Counted from the stretch's first letter, positions 1 to 8,657 are shown. The stretch is 64,000 nucleotides of DNA from Nonomuraea helvata (GCF_039535785.1 NZ_BAAAXV010000009.1:1798001-1862000), one strand, 5' to 3'. Translations and numbers: made by a program. Notes: generated by a model not told the origin, from the sequence alone.

Positions 1-398
1 ATCCGCAGGTACGTCACGGCCTGCGCGGTCTGGTCCCCGCCCGCTCCGAACAGCTCCACGATCACCGGGGCCGATGGCCAGCACACCGCAATGAGGACGA
101 CGCCGATGGCCAGGGCCAGCCAGATCCCGTCCACACCGCTGCGCATGGCCCGCGTGTGGTTCCCCGCGCCCGTCTGGCGCGCCACCGAGGCCGTGGTGCC
201 GTACGCGAGGAAGACGCAGAGGTTCACCATTGTGGACAGAACGGCGCCCGCCACGCCCAGCGCGCCCACCGCCGTGGTGCCCAGCCCATGCCCCACGATG
301 GCGTAGTCCGCGAGCAGGAAGAGCGGCTCGGCCACCAGCGCGCCGAGCGCCGGCACGGCCAGCCGGAGTATCTCCCGGTCCCTGGGGGTAATGAGCAT
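1..398 (-). CDS. MATE-family efflux transporter, N-terminal part
   Basis: The reverse strand from the ATG at 398-396 is open to the window edge and gives about 132 residues, starting MLITPRDREILRLAVPALG and continuing with hydrophobic stretches such as LFLLADYAIVGHGLG. This is the start of a DinF-like MATE (Na+ or H+ coupled drug/metabolite antiporter) of the inner membrane; family members are about 440 residues, so roughly 310 are missing beyond position 1. The gene is divergent from dnaB. A MATE gene next to dnaB is also familiar from Streptomyces chromosomes. No clear ribosome site precedes the ATG. Substrate unknown. Confidence 0.85.
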   Translation of the reverse strand, partial: MLITPRDREILRLAVPALGALVAEPLFLLADYAIVGHGLGTTAVGALGVAGAVLSTMVNLCVFLAYGTTASVARQTGAGNHTRAMRSGVDGIWLALAIGVVLIAVCWPSAPVIVELFGAGGDQTAQAVTYLR

Positions 399-506
399 TT
401 GTCCATTATGGCCATTACGTGACTTGTCGGGGAAACTTTCTTTCCTCCACAGCCAGTGGATATTGTTTGCGCAGGTCAGATGCCATTCCGCCGAAGATCG
501 GCAGAG

Positions 507-583
507 TTATCCACAGTCTGTGTCCACAGGCCTTTCACACCTTGAGCGGAGTAGTCCACAGCTTGACCACAGGGTTGTCCACA
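507..583 (+). promoter_or_regulatory. Cluster of DnaA-box-like sequences upstream of dnaB
   Basis: Five 9-mers close to the DnaA box consensus lie in one orientation: TTATCCACA (507-515), GTGTCCACA (520-528), TAGTCCACA (552-560), TTGACCACA (563-571) and TTGTCCACA (575-583). The first is the consensus form and the last is the form preferred in actinobacteria. They sit in the 285-base divergent gap between the MATE gene and dnaB, about 100 bases before the dnaB start. Starts are spaced 11-13 bases apart within two groups. Known: DnaA binds such boxes to start replication or control genes. Inferred: DnaA control of dnaB or DnaA titration. Confidence 0.65.
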
Positions 584-683
584 GGCCGCGTTGCCAGTCG
601 GCACACGACTCCGGGAAACTGTCAGACTGGTCGGCTACAAGTGGGGGTGGTGCGACCGCCTGCAAGGTGTTCGAGGGGGCGCG

Positions 684-3317
684 GTGAGCATTGACGAGGA
701 GACGGGCGCCGGCCCAGGTTTCGAGCGCACCCCGCCGCACAACATCGATGCGGAGCAGTCGGTGCTCGGCGGCATGCTGCTGTCGAAGGACGCCATCGCC
801 GACGTCGTCGAGATCCTGCGCTCCGACGACTTCTACCGCCCCGCCCACCAGATGGTCTACGACGTCATCACCGACCTCTACGGCCGGGGCGAGCCCGCCG
901 ACGCGGTCACCGTCTTCGACGAGCTGCAGAAGCGCGGCGAGATGGCCAGAGTGGGCGGCGCCGCCTACCTCCACACCCTCACGGCCGTCGTCCCCACGGC
1001 GGCCAACGCGGGCTACTACGCCAAGATCGTCAGAGAGCAGGCCATCCTCCGCCGCCTCATCGAGGCCGGCACCCGCATCGTCTCCTACGGCTACGGCGGC
1101 CAGAACGAAGAGGTCGACGACCTCGTGGACCGCGCCCAGGCGGAGATCTACAAGGTCACCGAGCGCCGCACCTCGGAGGACTACGCGCCGCTGGCCGACA
1201 TCATGCCCGGCGCCCTCGACGAGCTCGAGGCCATCGGCAGCCGCGGCGGCCAGATGGTCGGCGTGCCGACCGGCTTCCAGGACCTCGACCAGCTCACCAA
1301 CGGCCTCCACCCAGGCCAGATGATCGTCGTGGCCGCCCGGCCCGCCATCGGGAAAAGCACCCTGGGGTTGGACTTCGCTCGTTCGGCGGCGATCAAGAAC
1401 GGGATGACCACGGTCATCTTCTCGCTGGAGATGTCGCGCAACGAGATCACCATGCGTCTGCTGTCCGCCGAGGCCCGGGTTGCCCTTCACGCCATGCGCT
1501 CGGGCATGATGGGCGACGACGACTGGACGCGCCTGGCCCGGCGGATGAGCGAGGTGGCGGAGGCGCCGCTGTTCATCGACGACTCGCCCAACATGTCGAT
1601 GATGGAGATCCGGGCCAAGTGCCGGCGGCTCAAGCAGCGCAACGACCTGCGGTTCGTGGTCATCGACTACCTCCAGCTGATGAGCTCGCCGAAGAAGACC
1701 GAGAGCCGGCAGAACGAGGTCTCGGAGATCTCTCGTGCGATCAAGCTGCTGGCCAAGGAGCTCGAGGTCCCGGTCATCGCGATCTCCCAGCTCAACCGTG
1801 GGCCGGAGCAGCGCACCGACAAGCGCCCCCAAGTCAGCGACCTTCGCGAAAGTGGATGTCTGACGGCGGGCACCCGAGTCCTTCGGGCCGACACAGGGGC
1901 GGAGGTGTCGCTCGGCGAGCTGCTGAATTCCGGTGCACGCGACATCCCCGTGTGGTCTCTGGATGAGAAGTTGCGGCTGGTGCAGCGCACCATGACGCAT
2001 GTCTTCCCCAGTGGTACGAAGGAGGTCTTCAGGCTACGGCTGACGTCGGGCCGGGAGATCGAGGCGACGGCCAACCATCCCTTCATGACCTACGACGGCT
2101 GGTGCCCCCTGAGTGAGATCGGCCCGGGCACTCGCCTCGCCGTTCCCCGCCATGTCCCCGCACCTCAGGATCTCGATGAGTGGCCTGAAAAGGAGGTCAT
2201 CCTTCTGGGGCACATGATCGGAGATGGTTCATTCGTCAGGAACCAGCCCATTCGGTATGCGAGCAAGGACGAGGCTTGCCTGGAAGCGGTGACGGAGGCC
2301 GCCACACATTTCGGAGTGAGCGCAGTCCGGGACGACTACGCCGCCGCGCGGGTTACCACGCTGCGGCTGCCTGCCCCCTACCGGCTCACGCACGGCAAGC
2401 GCAACCCCATCGCAGCCTGGCTCGACAGCCTGGGTCTGTTCGGTCTTCGCAGTCACGACAAGTTCGTCCCCCAGGGAGTCTTCTCTCTGCCAAAAAAGCA
2501 GATCGCCCTATTTCTGCGACACCTGTGGGCGACCGACGGGTGCGTCTGGTGGGACGAAAAGCTCGGCCAGCCGCGGATCTACTACGCTTCGACGAGCCGG
2601 CGTCTGATCGACGACATCGCGCGGTTGCTACTCCGGTTCAACGTGATGACTCGCGTCAAAACGACACAGAAGGGCAACTATCGGCCGGGATATCAACTGC
2701 ATGTCTACGGCGCAGAGAACCAGCTCCGGTTCCTGGAGGAGGTGGGCGTGCACGGCGAACGGGCAAAGCATGCTGCTCGCTGCCTTCCAGCGCTGCGAGC
2801 AGCCAAGGGCAACACCAACCTCGACACGGTCCCCCGCGAGGTCTGGGACCGTGTTCGTGACGTGCTGACAGAGAAGGGTATGACCCATCGGGCGTTCTCG
2901 GCCGAACTGGGGACCCAATTCTGCGGCAGCACCTTGTGGAAGCACGCACCCAGCCGGGAGCGCCTGGGGCGGGTGGCGGCGATTCTGAACGACGCTCAGA
3001 TGGAGATGCTGGCCACGAACGACGTCTTCTGGGACGAAGTCGCATCAGTCGAGAGCCTGGGCGAGAAGCCGGTCTATGACGCCACAGTGCTGGGGACCCA
3101 CAACTTCGTCGCCAACGGTATATCGGTTCACAACAGCATCGAGCAGGACGCCGACATGGTCATCCTGCTGCACCGGGAGGACGCGTACGAGCGCGAGTCG
3201 CCGCGGGCGGGCGAGGCCGACCTGATCGTGGCCAAGCACCGTAACGGTCCCACGGCGACGGTCACGGTGGCGTTCCAGGGACACTACAGCCGCTTCGTGG
3301 ACATGGCTCAGCACTGA
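684..3317 (+). CDS. dnaB: Replicative DNA helicase DnaB containing an intein
   Basis: The 877-residue precursor splices to about 451 residues, normal for DnaB. The start is a GTG at 684 preceded by GAGGGGG at a good distance; an upstream in-frame ATG at 591 is unlikely because the DnaB N-terminal domain begins at HNIDAEQSVLGG. The RecA-like domain shows the Walker A ARPAIGKST near residue 218 and the Walker B region VVIDYLQLM near 330. The helicase forms a hexamer that unwinds the replication fork. The intein occupies residues 392-817 at the DLRESG/SIEQDAD site, so the protein must be spliced to be active. Confidence 0.97.
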   Translation: MSIDEETGAGPGFERTPPHNIDAEQSVLGGMLLSKDAIADVVEILRSDDFYRPAHQMVYDVITDLYGRGEPADAVTVFDELQKRGEMARVGGAAYLHTLTAVVPTAANAGYYAKIVREQAILRRLIEAGTRIVSYGYGGQNEEVDDLVDRAQAEIYKVTERRTSEDYAPLADIMPGALDELEAIGSRGGQMVGVPTGFQDLDQLTNGLHPGQMIVVAARPAIGKSTLGLDFARSAAIKNGMTTVIFSLEMSRNEITMRLLSAEARVALHAMRSGMMGDDDWTRLARRMSEVAEAPLFIDDSPNMSMMEIRAKCRRLKQRNDLRFVVIDYLQLMSSPKKTESRQNEVSEISRAIKLLAKELEVPVIAISQLNRGPEQRTDKRPQVSDLRESGCLTAGTRVLRADTGAEVSLGELLNSGARDIPVWSLDEKLRLVQRTMTHVFPSGTKEVFRLRLTSGREIEATANHPFMTYDGWCPLSEIGPGTRLAVPRHVPAPQDLDEWPEKEVILLGHMIGDGSFVRNQPIRYASKDEACLEAVTEAATHFGVSAVRDDYAAARVTTLRLPAPYRLTHGKRNPIAAWLDSLGLFGLRSHDKFVPQGVFSLPKKQIALFLRHLWATDGCVWWDEKLGQPRIYYASTSRRLIDDIARLLLRFNVMTRVKTTQKGNYRPGYQLHVYGAENQLRFLEEVGVHGERAKHAARCLPALRAAKGNTNLDTVPREVWDRVRDVLTEKGMTHRAFSAELGTQFCGSTLWKHAPSRERLGRVAAILNDAQMEMLATNDVFWDEVASVESLGEKPVYDATVLGTHNFVANGISVHNSIEQDADMVILLHREDAYERESPRAGEADLIVAKHRNGPTATVTVAFQGHYSRFVDMAQH
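1857..3134 (+). other. DnaB intein with LAGLIDADG homing endonuclease
   Basis: A 426-residue in-frame insertion begins with Cys (CLTAGTRVLRAD) after DLRESG and ends with His-Asn (GISVHN) before the Ser of SIEQDADMV. These are the canonical intein splice junctions. Inside are two LAGLIDADG-type blocks, LLGHMIGDGSFV and LFLRHLWATDGCVW, so it is a full-size intein with a homing endonuclease. The block B-like motif is TANHPFMTYDGW. The site equals that of the well-known cyanobacterial Ssp DnaB intein. Splicing is predicted intact because Cys1, the penultimate His, Asn and Ser+1 are all present. Confidence 0.95.
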
Positions 3318-3380
3318 TCGGGCTCCTGCGCCAGGTCGACGGGGATGAGCCGGGGTCCGGGCAGGGGCCCGTGACAGGCG

Positions 3381-3791
3381 TCAGGCGGCGTCGAGGGCCG
3401 CGGTGACCGCCCGGGTCTCGCGCATCAGCAGCAGGCCGTTGACCACCATCAGCGTCGCGGTCAGACAGTGGACGCTGAGCGCGGTGGCCACGGAGCCGTG
3501 GTGGGCCAGCACGGTGGTCATGTCGCCGTACGCGGCGAGAGCCTCCACCAGCAGTGCCCAGCCCAGCGCCCGGCGGTGGCCCGTCACCAGCAGGATGCCC
3601 AGGACCAGGCCCATGACGACGTCGCGGATTCCCTTGGTGATCAGGAAGCCGCCGCCGTCGCCGGACGGCCAGCTCGGCAGGCCGAAGGTCGGCGCTGTCG
3701 TCTCTGGGCTCAGGATGTACTGCGACCCGAACCAGAGGATGAAGAGGATGAAGGCGGCGGCCAGGACGGTGTTGATCTTCTTCAGTGACAT
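3381..3791 (-). CDS. DUF4267-type small membrane protein
   Basis: The 136-residue protein starts MSLKKINTVLAAAFILFILW at the ATG 3791-3789, with AAGGAG seven bases upstream; an upstream in-frame start at 3884 lacks this site. It has about four hydrophobic segments and the family-type stretches FGLPSWPSGDGGGFLITKG and RDVVMGLVLGILLVTGHRRALGWALL, which match DUF4267/DoxX-like actinobacterial membrane proteins. Function is unknown. It lies behind the NmrA-type gene on the same strand with a gap of about 96 bases and may be cotranscribed with it. Confidence 0.8.
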   Translation of the reverse strand: MSLKKINTVLAAAFILFILWFGSQYILSPETTAPTFGLPSWPSGDGGGFLITKGIRDVVMGLVLGILLVTGHRRALGWALLVEALAAYGDMTTVLAHHGSVATALSVHCLTATLMVVNGLLLMRETRAVTAALDAA

Positions 3792-3887
3792 TGTTCTTCT
3801 CCTTGCGAGTGTTCGTGAGCTTGGTGTGGGACAGGGCGGCGGATCGGTCCGGATCCGCCGCTCAGTTGTTCGCATGCGACGCACCTG

Positions 3888-4724
3888 TCATGCGCGGAGC
3901 TGGGCCGCGTGGTCGCGGGCGAAGTCGGCGAACGACCGGGCCGGGCGGCCCACCACCTTCTCGAAGTCGGGGGTCGTGTAGTCGCCCCACCCCGCCGAGT
4001 ACGCCGTCATGTACTCCTGGGTGACCGCGGCGATCCACGAAGGCAGGCCCGCGTCCAGCATCGACCGGCGAACGTCGTCGGGCGTGACCGGCTGGTAGGC
4101 GATCGGCGTCCCGTACGTCCTGGTGAGTTCGGCGGCGGCGTCTCGTAGTGAGATGCTGGCCGGACCCGTGAGAGTGTAGGTGCTGCCCCTGTGCTGTGCG
4201 GGGTCGCGCAGGACCGCGGCGGCGAAGTCGCCGATGTCGCGTACGTCGATCATGCCGAGCCGGCCCTCGCCCGTCCCGCCGTACAGGGTGTCGCCGTTGA
4301 CCGAGCCGAGAAGGTTCTGCATGAAGAAGGCCGGGCGGATGACGGTCCAGTCGAGGCCCGAGGCCGCGAGCTCGACGTCCGACAGGGCGTGCAGGCGGCC
4401 GTTGCGGGTCGGTGCGTCATGGGCGGCGCCGATGGCCGACATGCGCACGACGTGGCTCACCCCTGCCTTCCGGGCGGCCCAGACGGCGTTCATGCTGGCG
4501 TGCGGCGCCTGCGGGCCCATGGCGGTCAGCAGCCACAGGGTGTCCACGCCCTCGAAAGCCCGGTCGAGCGTGGCGGGGTCGTCCAGGTCGCCGACCGCCA
4601 CCTCCACGCCCGACGGCGCCTTGGCCGCGTCACGCACCAGGACCCGTACGTCCGGGGTGCCGGTCAGGGAACGAAGGACAGCGCTGGAAACGGTGCCGTT
4701 GGCACCAGTGATCAAGATGCTCAT
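3888..4724 (-). CDS. NmrA-like NAD(P)-binding reductase or sensor
   Basis: The 278-residue protein begins MSILITGANGTVSSAVLRSL. The GxNGxxxxxV nucleotide-binding loop near residues 7-16 marks an atypical short-chain dehydrogenase of the NmrA/TMR type, which binds NAD(P) and often lacks the catalytic Tyr-Lys pair. Members act as quinone reductases or redox sensors. The start at 4724 is preferred because the Rossmann motif follows at once; a longer reading from 4760 adds a tail across the operator. It is divergent from a MarR regulator, a common arrangement in which MarR represses the reductase. Confidence 0.85.
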   Translation of the reverse strand: MSILITGANGTVSSAVLRSLTGTPDVRVLVRDAAKAPSGVEVAVGDLDDPATLDRAFEGVDTLWLLTAMGPQAPHASMNAVWAARKAGVSHVVRMSAIGAAHDAPTRNGRLHALSDVELAASGLDWTVIRPAFFMQNLLGSVNGDTLYGGTGEGRLGMIDVRDIGDFAAAVLRDPAQHRGSTYTLTGPASISLRDAAAELTRTYGTPIAYQPVTPDDVRRSMLDAGLPSWIAAVTQEYMTAYSAGWGDYTTPDFEKVVGRPARSFADFARDHAAQLRA

Positions 4725-4748
4725 GCAGCCGACGATATAGTAAAATTC

Positions 4749-4771
4749 AGTGACAATCAAGATTGATGACT
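4749..4771. promoter_or_regulatory. Candidate MarR operator
   Basis: The 64-base gap between the divergent NmrA-type and MarR genes contains an imperfect palindrome centred on CAATC-AA-GATTG (4754-4765) and extending outward as AGT...ACT. MarR proteins bind palindromes of this size. The site lies between both starts and just before the MarR ribosome site AAGGAGG (4774-4780), so repression of both genes is plausible. Confidence 0.5.
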
Positions 4772-4788
4772 AAAAGGAGGGTGTGACG

Positions 4789-5250
4789 GTGCGCAGGAGC
4801 CGGCGCAAGCAGGACGAGCCCGATCTCGGCATCCTGTCGAGCAGGACTCTTTTCGGCCTGCAACACGAACTGGTCGAGACGCTGGCCGAGCAGGGACATC
4901 CCAGGCTGAGGCCACGGCACGGGGCGGTGATGGCGTACCTGGACGAGGAGGGCAGCAGGGCCACGGACCTTGCCGCGCAGTCGGGCCAGCACAAGCAGGT
5001 GATCGGCACGCTGGTGGACGAGCTGGTGGAGCTCGGCTACGTGGAACGGCAGCCTGACCCGGCCGACCGCCGGGCCAAGCTCATCGTGCCCACCGAGAAG
5101 GGGCGCGACCACATGGTCAAGTCGGACGCCATCATCGCCGCCATGGAGGCGGAGCACGCCAGTGCCGTGGGCGAGGAGGCGTACGCGGAGTTCAAGAGGG
5201 TGTTCAAGCTGGTCGCCGAGCGCCAGGCGGACGCGGGCCGGCGGAAGTGA
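4789..5250 (+). CDS. MarR-family transcriptional regulator
   Basis: About 153 residues with a winged helix: the segment ATDLAAQSGQHKQVIGTLVD is the recognition region and LGYVERQPDPADRRAKLIV is the wing typical of MarR. It should act as a homodimeric repressor that releases DNA on binding a small ligand. GTG starts occur at 4783 and 4789; the latter is chosen because AAGGAGG ends at 4780, which gives a spacing of eight bases rather than two. It is divergent from the NmrA-type gene, its probable target, and is probably autoregulated through the palindrome at 4749-4771. Confidence 0.9.
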   Translation: MRRSRRKQDEPDLGILSSRTLFGLQHELVETLAEQGHPRLRPRHGAVMAYLDEEGSRATDLAAQSGQHKQVIGTLVDELVELGYVERQPDPADRRAKLIVPTEKGRDHMVKSDAIIAAMEAEHASAVGEEAYAEFKRVFKLVAERQADAGRRK

Positions 5251-5254
5251 CGGC

Positions 5255-6352
5255 TCAGGCCTGGCGCAGGGACATGACGAGGTAGCGGAAGGCGGGCTGG
5301 GCGTCGCCGGGCACGTCCTGGATCAGGGCGGGCCTGGTCGGCGACTCCATGTTGATGCGGGCCAGCTCGCTCTCGATCCCGGTCAGCCCGTCGAGCAGGA
5401 ACTGCGACTGGAAGGCGATCTGGATGTCGTCGCCGCGCAGCTCGCAGTCGACCACCTCGGCGCCGCGCCCGATGTCGCCGCCGCCCGCCTGGATGAGCAC
5501 CTGGCCCTGACTGAACGACAGCCGGATCGCGGTGTTGCGCTCGGCCACCAGGGCCACCCGCTTGATCGCGTTGACGAACGGCGTCACCGCCACGTCGGCC
5601 CTGATCGACCAGTCGGAGGTCAGCCGGGCGCGGTAGTCGATGAACTGCTCGTCGAGCAGCCGCACCGTCGTGCTGCGCCCGACGCTCTCGAACCCGGCCA
5701 CCCCGTCGCCCATCGCGATCGACACCTCGCCGCCCCGCAGCGACTTGGCCACCTCGACCAGCACCTTGGCCGGGACCATGGCGGAGACGGCGAGGTCGGG
5801 ACCGGCCGGGCGCCAGGTGAATTCGCGGGCCGCGATGCGGTAGCGGTCGGTGGCCGCCATCGCCACGGACTCGCCCTCGATGTCGACCCTGATGCCGGTG
5901 AGCATGGGCAGCGTGTCGTCCCGGCTGGCGGCGGGCGCGACCTGGCCGACGGCGGAGGCGAACACGCCGCCGCCGATGGCGCCGATGCTCGGCGGCATGG
6001 TGGGCATGGTCGGGAAGTCCTCGACCGGCATCGTGATCAGCCCGAACTCCGCGCTGCCGCAGGTCAGGACCGCCTCGGGGCCCTCGGTGACGATCTCCAC
6101 GTCGTCGGCGGGCAGGCTCCTGCTGATCTCGGCCAGCAGCCGCCCCGGGATGAGAACGCGGCCCTCCTCGGCCACGTCGGCGTCGATCGCCGCCCTGGCC
6201 GAGACGTCGTAGTCGAACGCGGACAGGGTCAGCTCGCCGCCCGCCTCCAGCAGCAGCCCGGACAGGACAGGCACCACAGGCCGGGCAGGGAGCACTCGGG
6301 CAGCCCACGCCACCGCATCTGCCAGAACATCGCGGTTAACCCGGATCTTCAC
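5255..6352 (-). CDS. DNA polymerase III beta clamp paralogue (DnaN-like)
   Basis: The 365-residue protein starts with GTG at 6352 (MKIRVNRDVLADAVAWAARV) behind an AAGGGG site. It has the three-domain sliding-clamp fold, seen in conserved stretches such as LSAFDYDVSARAAI, LITMPVEDFPTMP, MAATDRYRIAAREF and the C-terminal YLVMSLR. Beta clamps encircle DNA and tether polymerases. It is not next to dnaA or recF, so it is probably an accessory paralogue like the extra dnaN-like genes of other actinomycetes and not the main dnaN, but that cannot be proved here. A second clamp is encoded in the element at 60245-62068. Confidence 0.92.
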   Translation of the reverse strand: MKIRVNRDVLADAVAWAARVLPARPVVPVLSGLLLEAGGELTLSAFDYDVSARAAIDADVAEEGRVLIPGRLLAEISRSLPADDVEIVTEGPEAVLTCGSAEFGLITMPVEDFPTMPTMPPSIGAIGGGVFASAVGQVAPAASRDDTLPMLTGIRVDIEGESVAMAATDRYRIAAREFTWRPAGPDLAVSAMVPAKVLVEVAKSLRGGEVSIAMGDGVAGFESVGRSTTVRLLDEQFIDYRARLTSDWSIRADVAVTPFVNAIKRVALVAERNTAIRLSFSQGQVLIQAGGGDIGRGAEVVDCELRGDDIQIAFQSQFLLDGLTGIESELARINMESPTRPALIQDVPGDAQPAFRYLVMSLRQA

Positions 6353-6470
6353 CTGTTACCACCCCTTCGTCGCGCCGTCCCTCTATGAAAATATCCGGTG
6401 CGACTGACAAGTCCGGGCGGTCTCCGGCGGATGACCATCGCCTGGTGCGGGACCGTACCGGATGGGAGAG

Positions 6471-7118
6471 CTAGCGGCTGTTGAGATAGGCCAGTACGGC
6501 GAGCACGCGGCGGTTGTCGTCGTCCGACGGCGCGAGCCCCAGCTTGGCGAAGATGGAGGCCGTGTGCTTGGCCACGGCGCTCTCGCTGAGGTAGAGCCGC
6601 TGGCAGATGGCGGCGTTGGAGCGCCCTTCCGCCATGGCCTCGAGCACCTCCCGCTCGCGCGGTGTGAGCGCGGCCAGCGGCTCGTGCCTGGCGTTGCTGG
6701 CCAGCAGCTTGGCGATCACCTCGGGGTCCATGGCCGTGCCGCCCTCGGCGACCCGGCGTACGGCGTCGATGAACTGCCCGGCGTTGAAGACCCGGTCCTT
6801 GAGCAGGTAGCCGATCGCGCCGGAGCCGTCGGCCAGCAGCTCGCGCGCGTACAGCTGCTCGACGTGCTGGGACAGCACGAGGATCGGCAGCCCCGGCACC
6901 TTCTCCCTGGCCGCGAGCGCGGCCCGCAGGCCCTCGTCCGTGAACGTCGGCGGCAGCCGTACGTCCACGATCGAGACGTCGGGCCGGAGCTCCAGCAGAC
7001 CCTTCAGCAGCTCGGGCCCGCTCTCCACGGCCGCCACGACGGAGAAGCCGTGGGCCTGGAGCAGGTGCACGAGCCCGTCCCTGAGCAGGTAGAGGTCTTC
7101 AGCGATCAGTACGTTCAT
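6471..7118 (-). CDS. Response regulator, NarL/LuxR type
   Basis: The 215-residue protein starts at the ATG 7118-7116, which overlaps the kinase stop by one base (TGATG), so the two are translationally coupled. The receiver domain MNVLIAEDLYLLRDGL carries acidic residues at 7-8 and the phosphorylation Asp at about 52 (VSIVDVRLPP). The C-terminal LuxR helix-turn-helix is LTPREREVLEAMAEGRSNAA. It should bind DNA when phosphorylated by the adjacent kinase. The neighbouring divergent ABC exporter is the likely target. Confidence 0.93.
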   Translation of the reverse strand: MNVLIAEDLYLLRDGLVHLLQAHGFSVVAAVESGPELLKGLLELRPDVSIVDVRLPPTFTDEGLRAALAAREKVPGLPILVLSQHVEQLYARELLADGSGAIGYLLKDRVFNAGQFIDAVRRVAEGGTAMDPEVIAKLLASNARHEPLAALTPREREVLEAMAEGRSNAAICQRLYLSESAVAKHTASIFAKLGLAPSDDDNRRVLAVLAYLNSR

Positions 7119-8548
7119 CAGCACGACAGTCTGGTCGGTTTGACGCGTTCGAACCAGCGCTCGCGGTTGTGGGTGGACGGAAGCCAGATGGCGAAGATGT
7201 ACATGAGAACGCCCACGGTGATCATGCCGAGGATGACCGGCCACTGCCAGACCTCGGGCATGTACAGCGCGAGGAACCAGGCCTTCTCGTCAATGTCGAA
7301 GATCTTGAAGATGCTCGCCACGATTCCCTGAGGGAACGTCGGACACCAGGCCGTGGCCCAGAGCAGGATGACCGTGACCGACTTCCAGCGCGGCATCCGG
7401 GAAAGGCTGCCCGCCAGGTGGTCGGGCAGGACCTGGGGCAGTTCCATGGTCACGGTGGTGGGGCCGCCGGGCGGGCTGTTCAGGGCGAGCACGCCGTCGA
7501 AGGCCGCCAGCCGCCGTTCGATGCCGGACAGGCCGCTGCCCTTGTCCGGGTCGGCGCCGCCCATGCCGTCGTCGGTGACCGTGACGCGCAGGTCGGGGCC
7601 GTTGGAGCTGATGTCCACCGTCGCCGAGCGCGCGTCGCCGTGCCGGGCGGCGTTCGACAGCAGCTCGCTGATCGCGAAGTACACCGCCGCCTCCACCGGA
7701 GGTTCCGGCTGGTGCGGCAGGTCGACGTCCACGGTGACCTGCATCGGGCTGTCGAGGGCCAGGGCACGTACGGCGTCGGCGAGCCCGCGTTCGGCCAGCA
7801 CCGGCGGGTGGATGCCGCGGATCACGCGGCGCAGGTCGGTCAGTGTCTCGGACGAGGCCTCCCTGGCCTTGGAGAGCAGCGCCTTGGCCGCCGAGGGGTC
7901 GTCGTCGACGAGCTGCTCGACCGCGCCCAGCGTCATGCCGATCGCCACCAGCCTGGCCTGTGTGCCGTCGTGCAGGTCGCGCTCGATCCTGCGCATCTCG
8001 GCCGCCTGCGAGTCGGCGGCGAGGTTACGCGTCCGCTTGAGATGGCTCACCTGGCTCGCCAGGCGGCTGGCGGCGGTCGCGCCGAGCAGCAGGTCGCTCC
8101 AGAGAGCGTAGACCCGCAGGCCGCGCCCGGGGATCAGGACGAACACCGGCACCAGCGCCGCCTTCACCACCGGGTCGAGCACCAGCCAGAGCACGTCACG
8201 CCAGGTGGCGGGGTCGCTGACCAGCCACTTCCACCGGTTGTTCCAGGCGGGTATCCGCGGCGTCTTGTAGAGGGTCCGGTCGGAGCGGTACATGCCGTCT
8301 GCCTGGCGCACCGGAGGCGGGGGTGCGGGCAGGTACGGCGGCTCGATGTCGACGTCGGCGAACTTCCGCATCAGCCGCCGGTTGAGCCGGGCGAGCCCCC
8401 TGACCATCCTGACCTGCGGCGGGAACAGGAAGATCATTCCTATGGCGAGCGACAGCAGCAGCATGCCGAAGCTCAGCACGATCGCGGGCACCTCGATGAC
8501 GAGGAGCGCGAGCAGCGCCACGACCTGACCGAACCTTCGCACCAGCAT
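7118..8548 (-). CDS. Membrane sensor histidine kinase, HisKA_3 type
   Basis: The 476-residue protein starts at the ATG 8548, after GGGGGC. It has N-terminal membrane segments (about residues 8-45 and 120-160), the dimerisation/phosphoacceptor box RRIERDLHDGTQARL with His near 193, and a HATPase domain (ISELLSNAARHG, VTDDGMGG). Unusually, about 80 residues follow the ATPase domain and include two more hydrophobic segments (VTVILLWATAWCPTF, WPVILGMITVGVLMYIFAIW). It forms a two-component system with the regulator overlapping its 3' end and is divergent from the ABC transporter, which suggests envelope-stress or antibiotic sensing. Confidence 0.92.
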   Translation of the reverse strand: MLVRRFGQVVALLALLVIEVPAIVLSFGMLLLSLAIGMIFLFPPQVRMVRGLARLNRRLMRKFADVDIEPPYLPAPPPPVRQADGMYRSDRTLYKTPRIPAWNNRWKWLVSDPATWRDVLWLVLDPVVKAALVPVFVLIPGRGLRVYALWSDLLLGATAASRLASQVSHLKRTRNLAADSQAAEMRRIERDLHDGTQARLVAIGMTLGAVEQLVDDDPSAAKALLSKAREASSETLTDLRRVIRGIHPPVLAERGLADAVRALALDSPMQVTVDVDLPHQPEPPVEAAVYFAISELLSNAARHGDARSATVDISSNGPDLRVTVTDDGMGGADPDKGSGLSGIERRLAAFDGVLALNSPPGGPTTVTMELPQVLPDHLAGSLSRMPRWKSVTVILLWATAWCPTFPQGIVASIFKIFDIDEKAWFLALYMPEVWQWPVILGMITVGVLMYIFAIWLPSTHNRERWFERVKPTRLSC

Positions 8549-8657
8549 GCCCCCAGTCTGAGCCAGCGGGGCCGGTCCCACCATTGCACCTAACTACACC
8601 CTTGCGCGGCATCCAGCCGGATTCCCCGACAATTCCGCCCTTCCTAGCGTCTACAGC

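Noticed and set aside
507..2000. 497-residue minus-strand frame opposite dnaB
   Set aside because: It lies antisense to the helicase, has no domain signature and is composed of His/Arg/Asp/Val-rich shadow sequence typical of high-GC antisense frames.
5037..6308. 423-residue minus-strand frame over the chromosomal clamp gene
   Set aside because: Shifted frame of the clamp gene with Arg/Gly-rich content; the clamp frame at 5255-6352 carries the family motifs.
5255..6352. Chromosomal clamp as the main dnaN at oriC
   Set aside because: dnaA, recF and gyrB are not adjacent; only dnaB-region genes are nearby, so the main dnaN is expected elsewhere.
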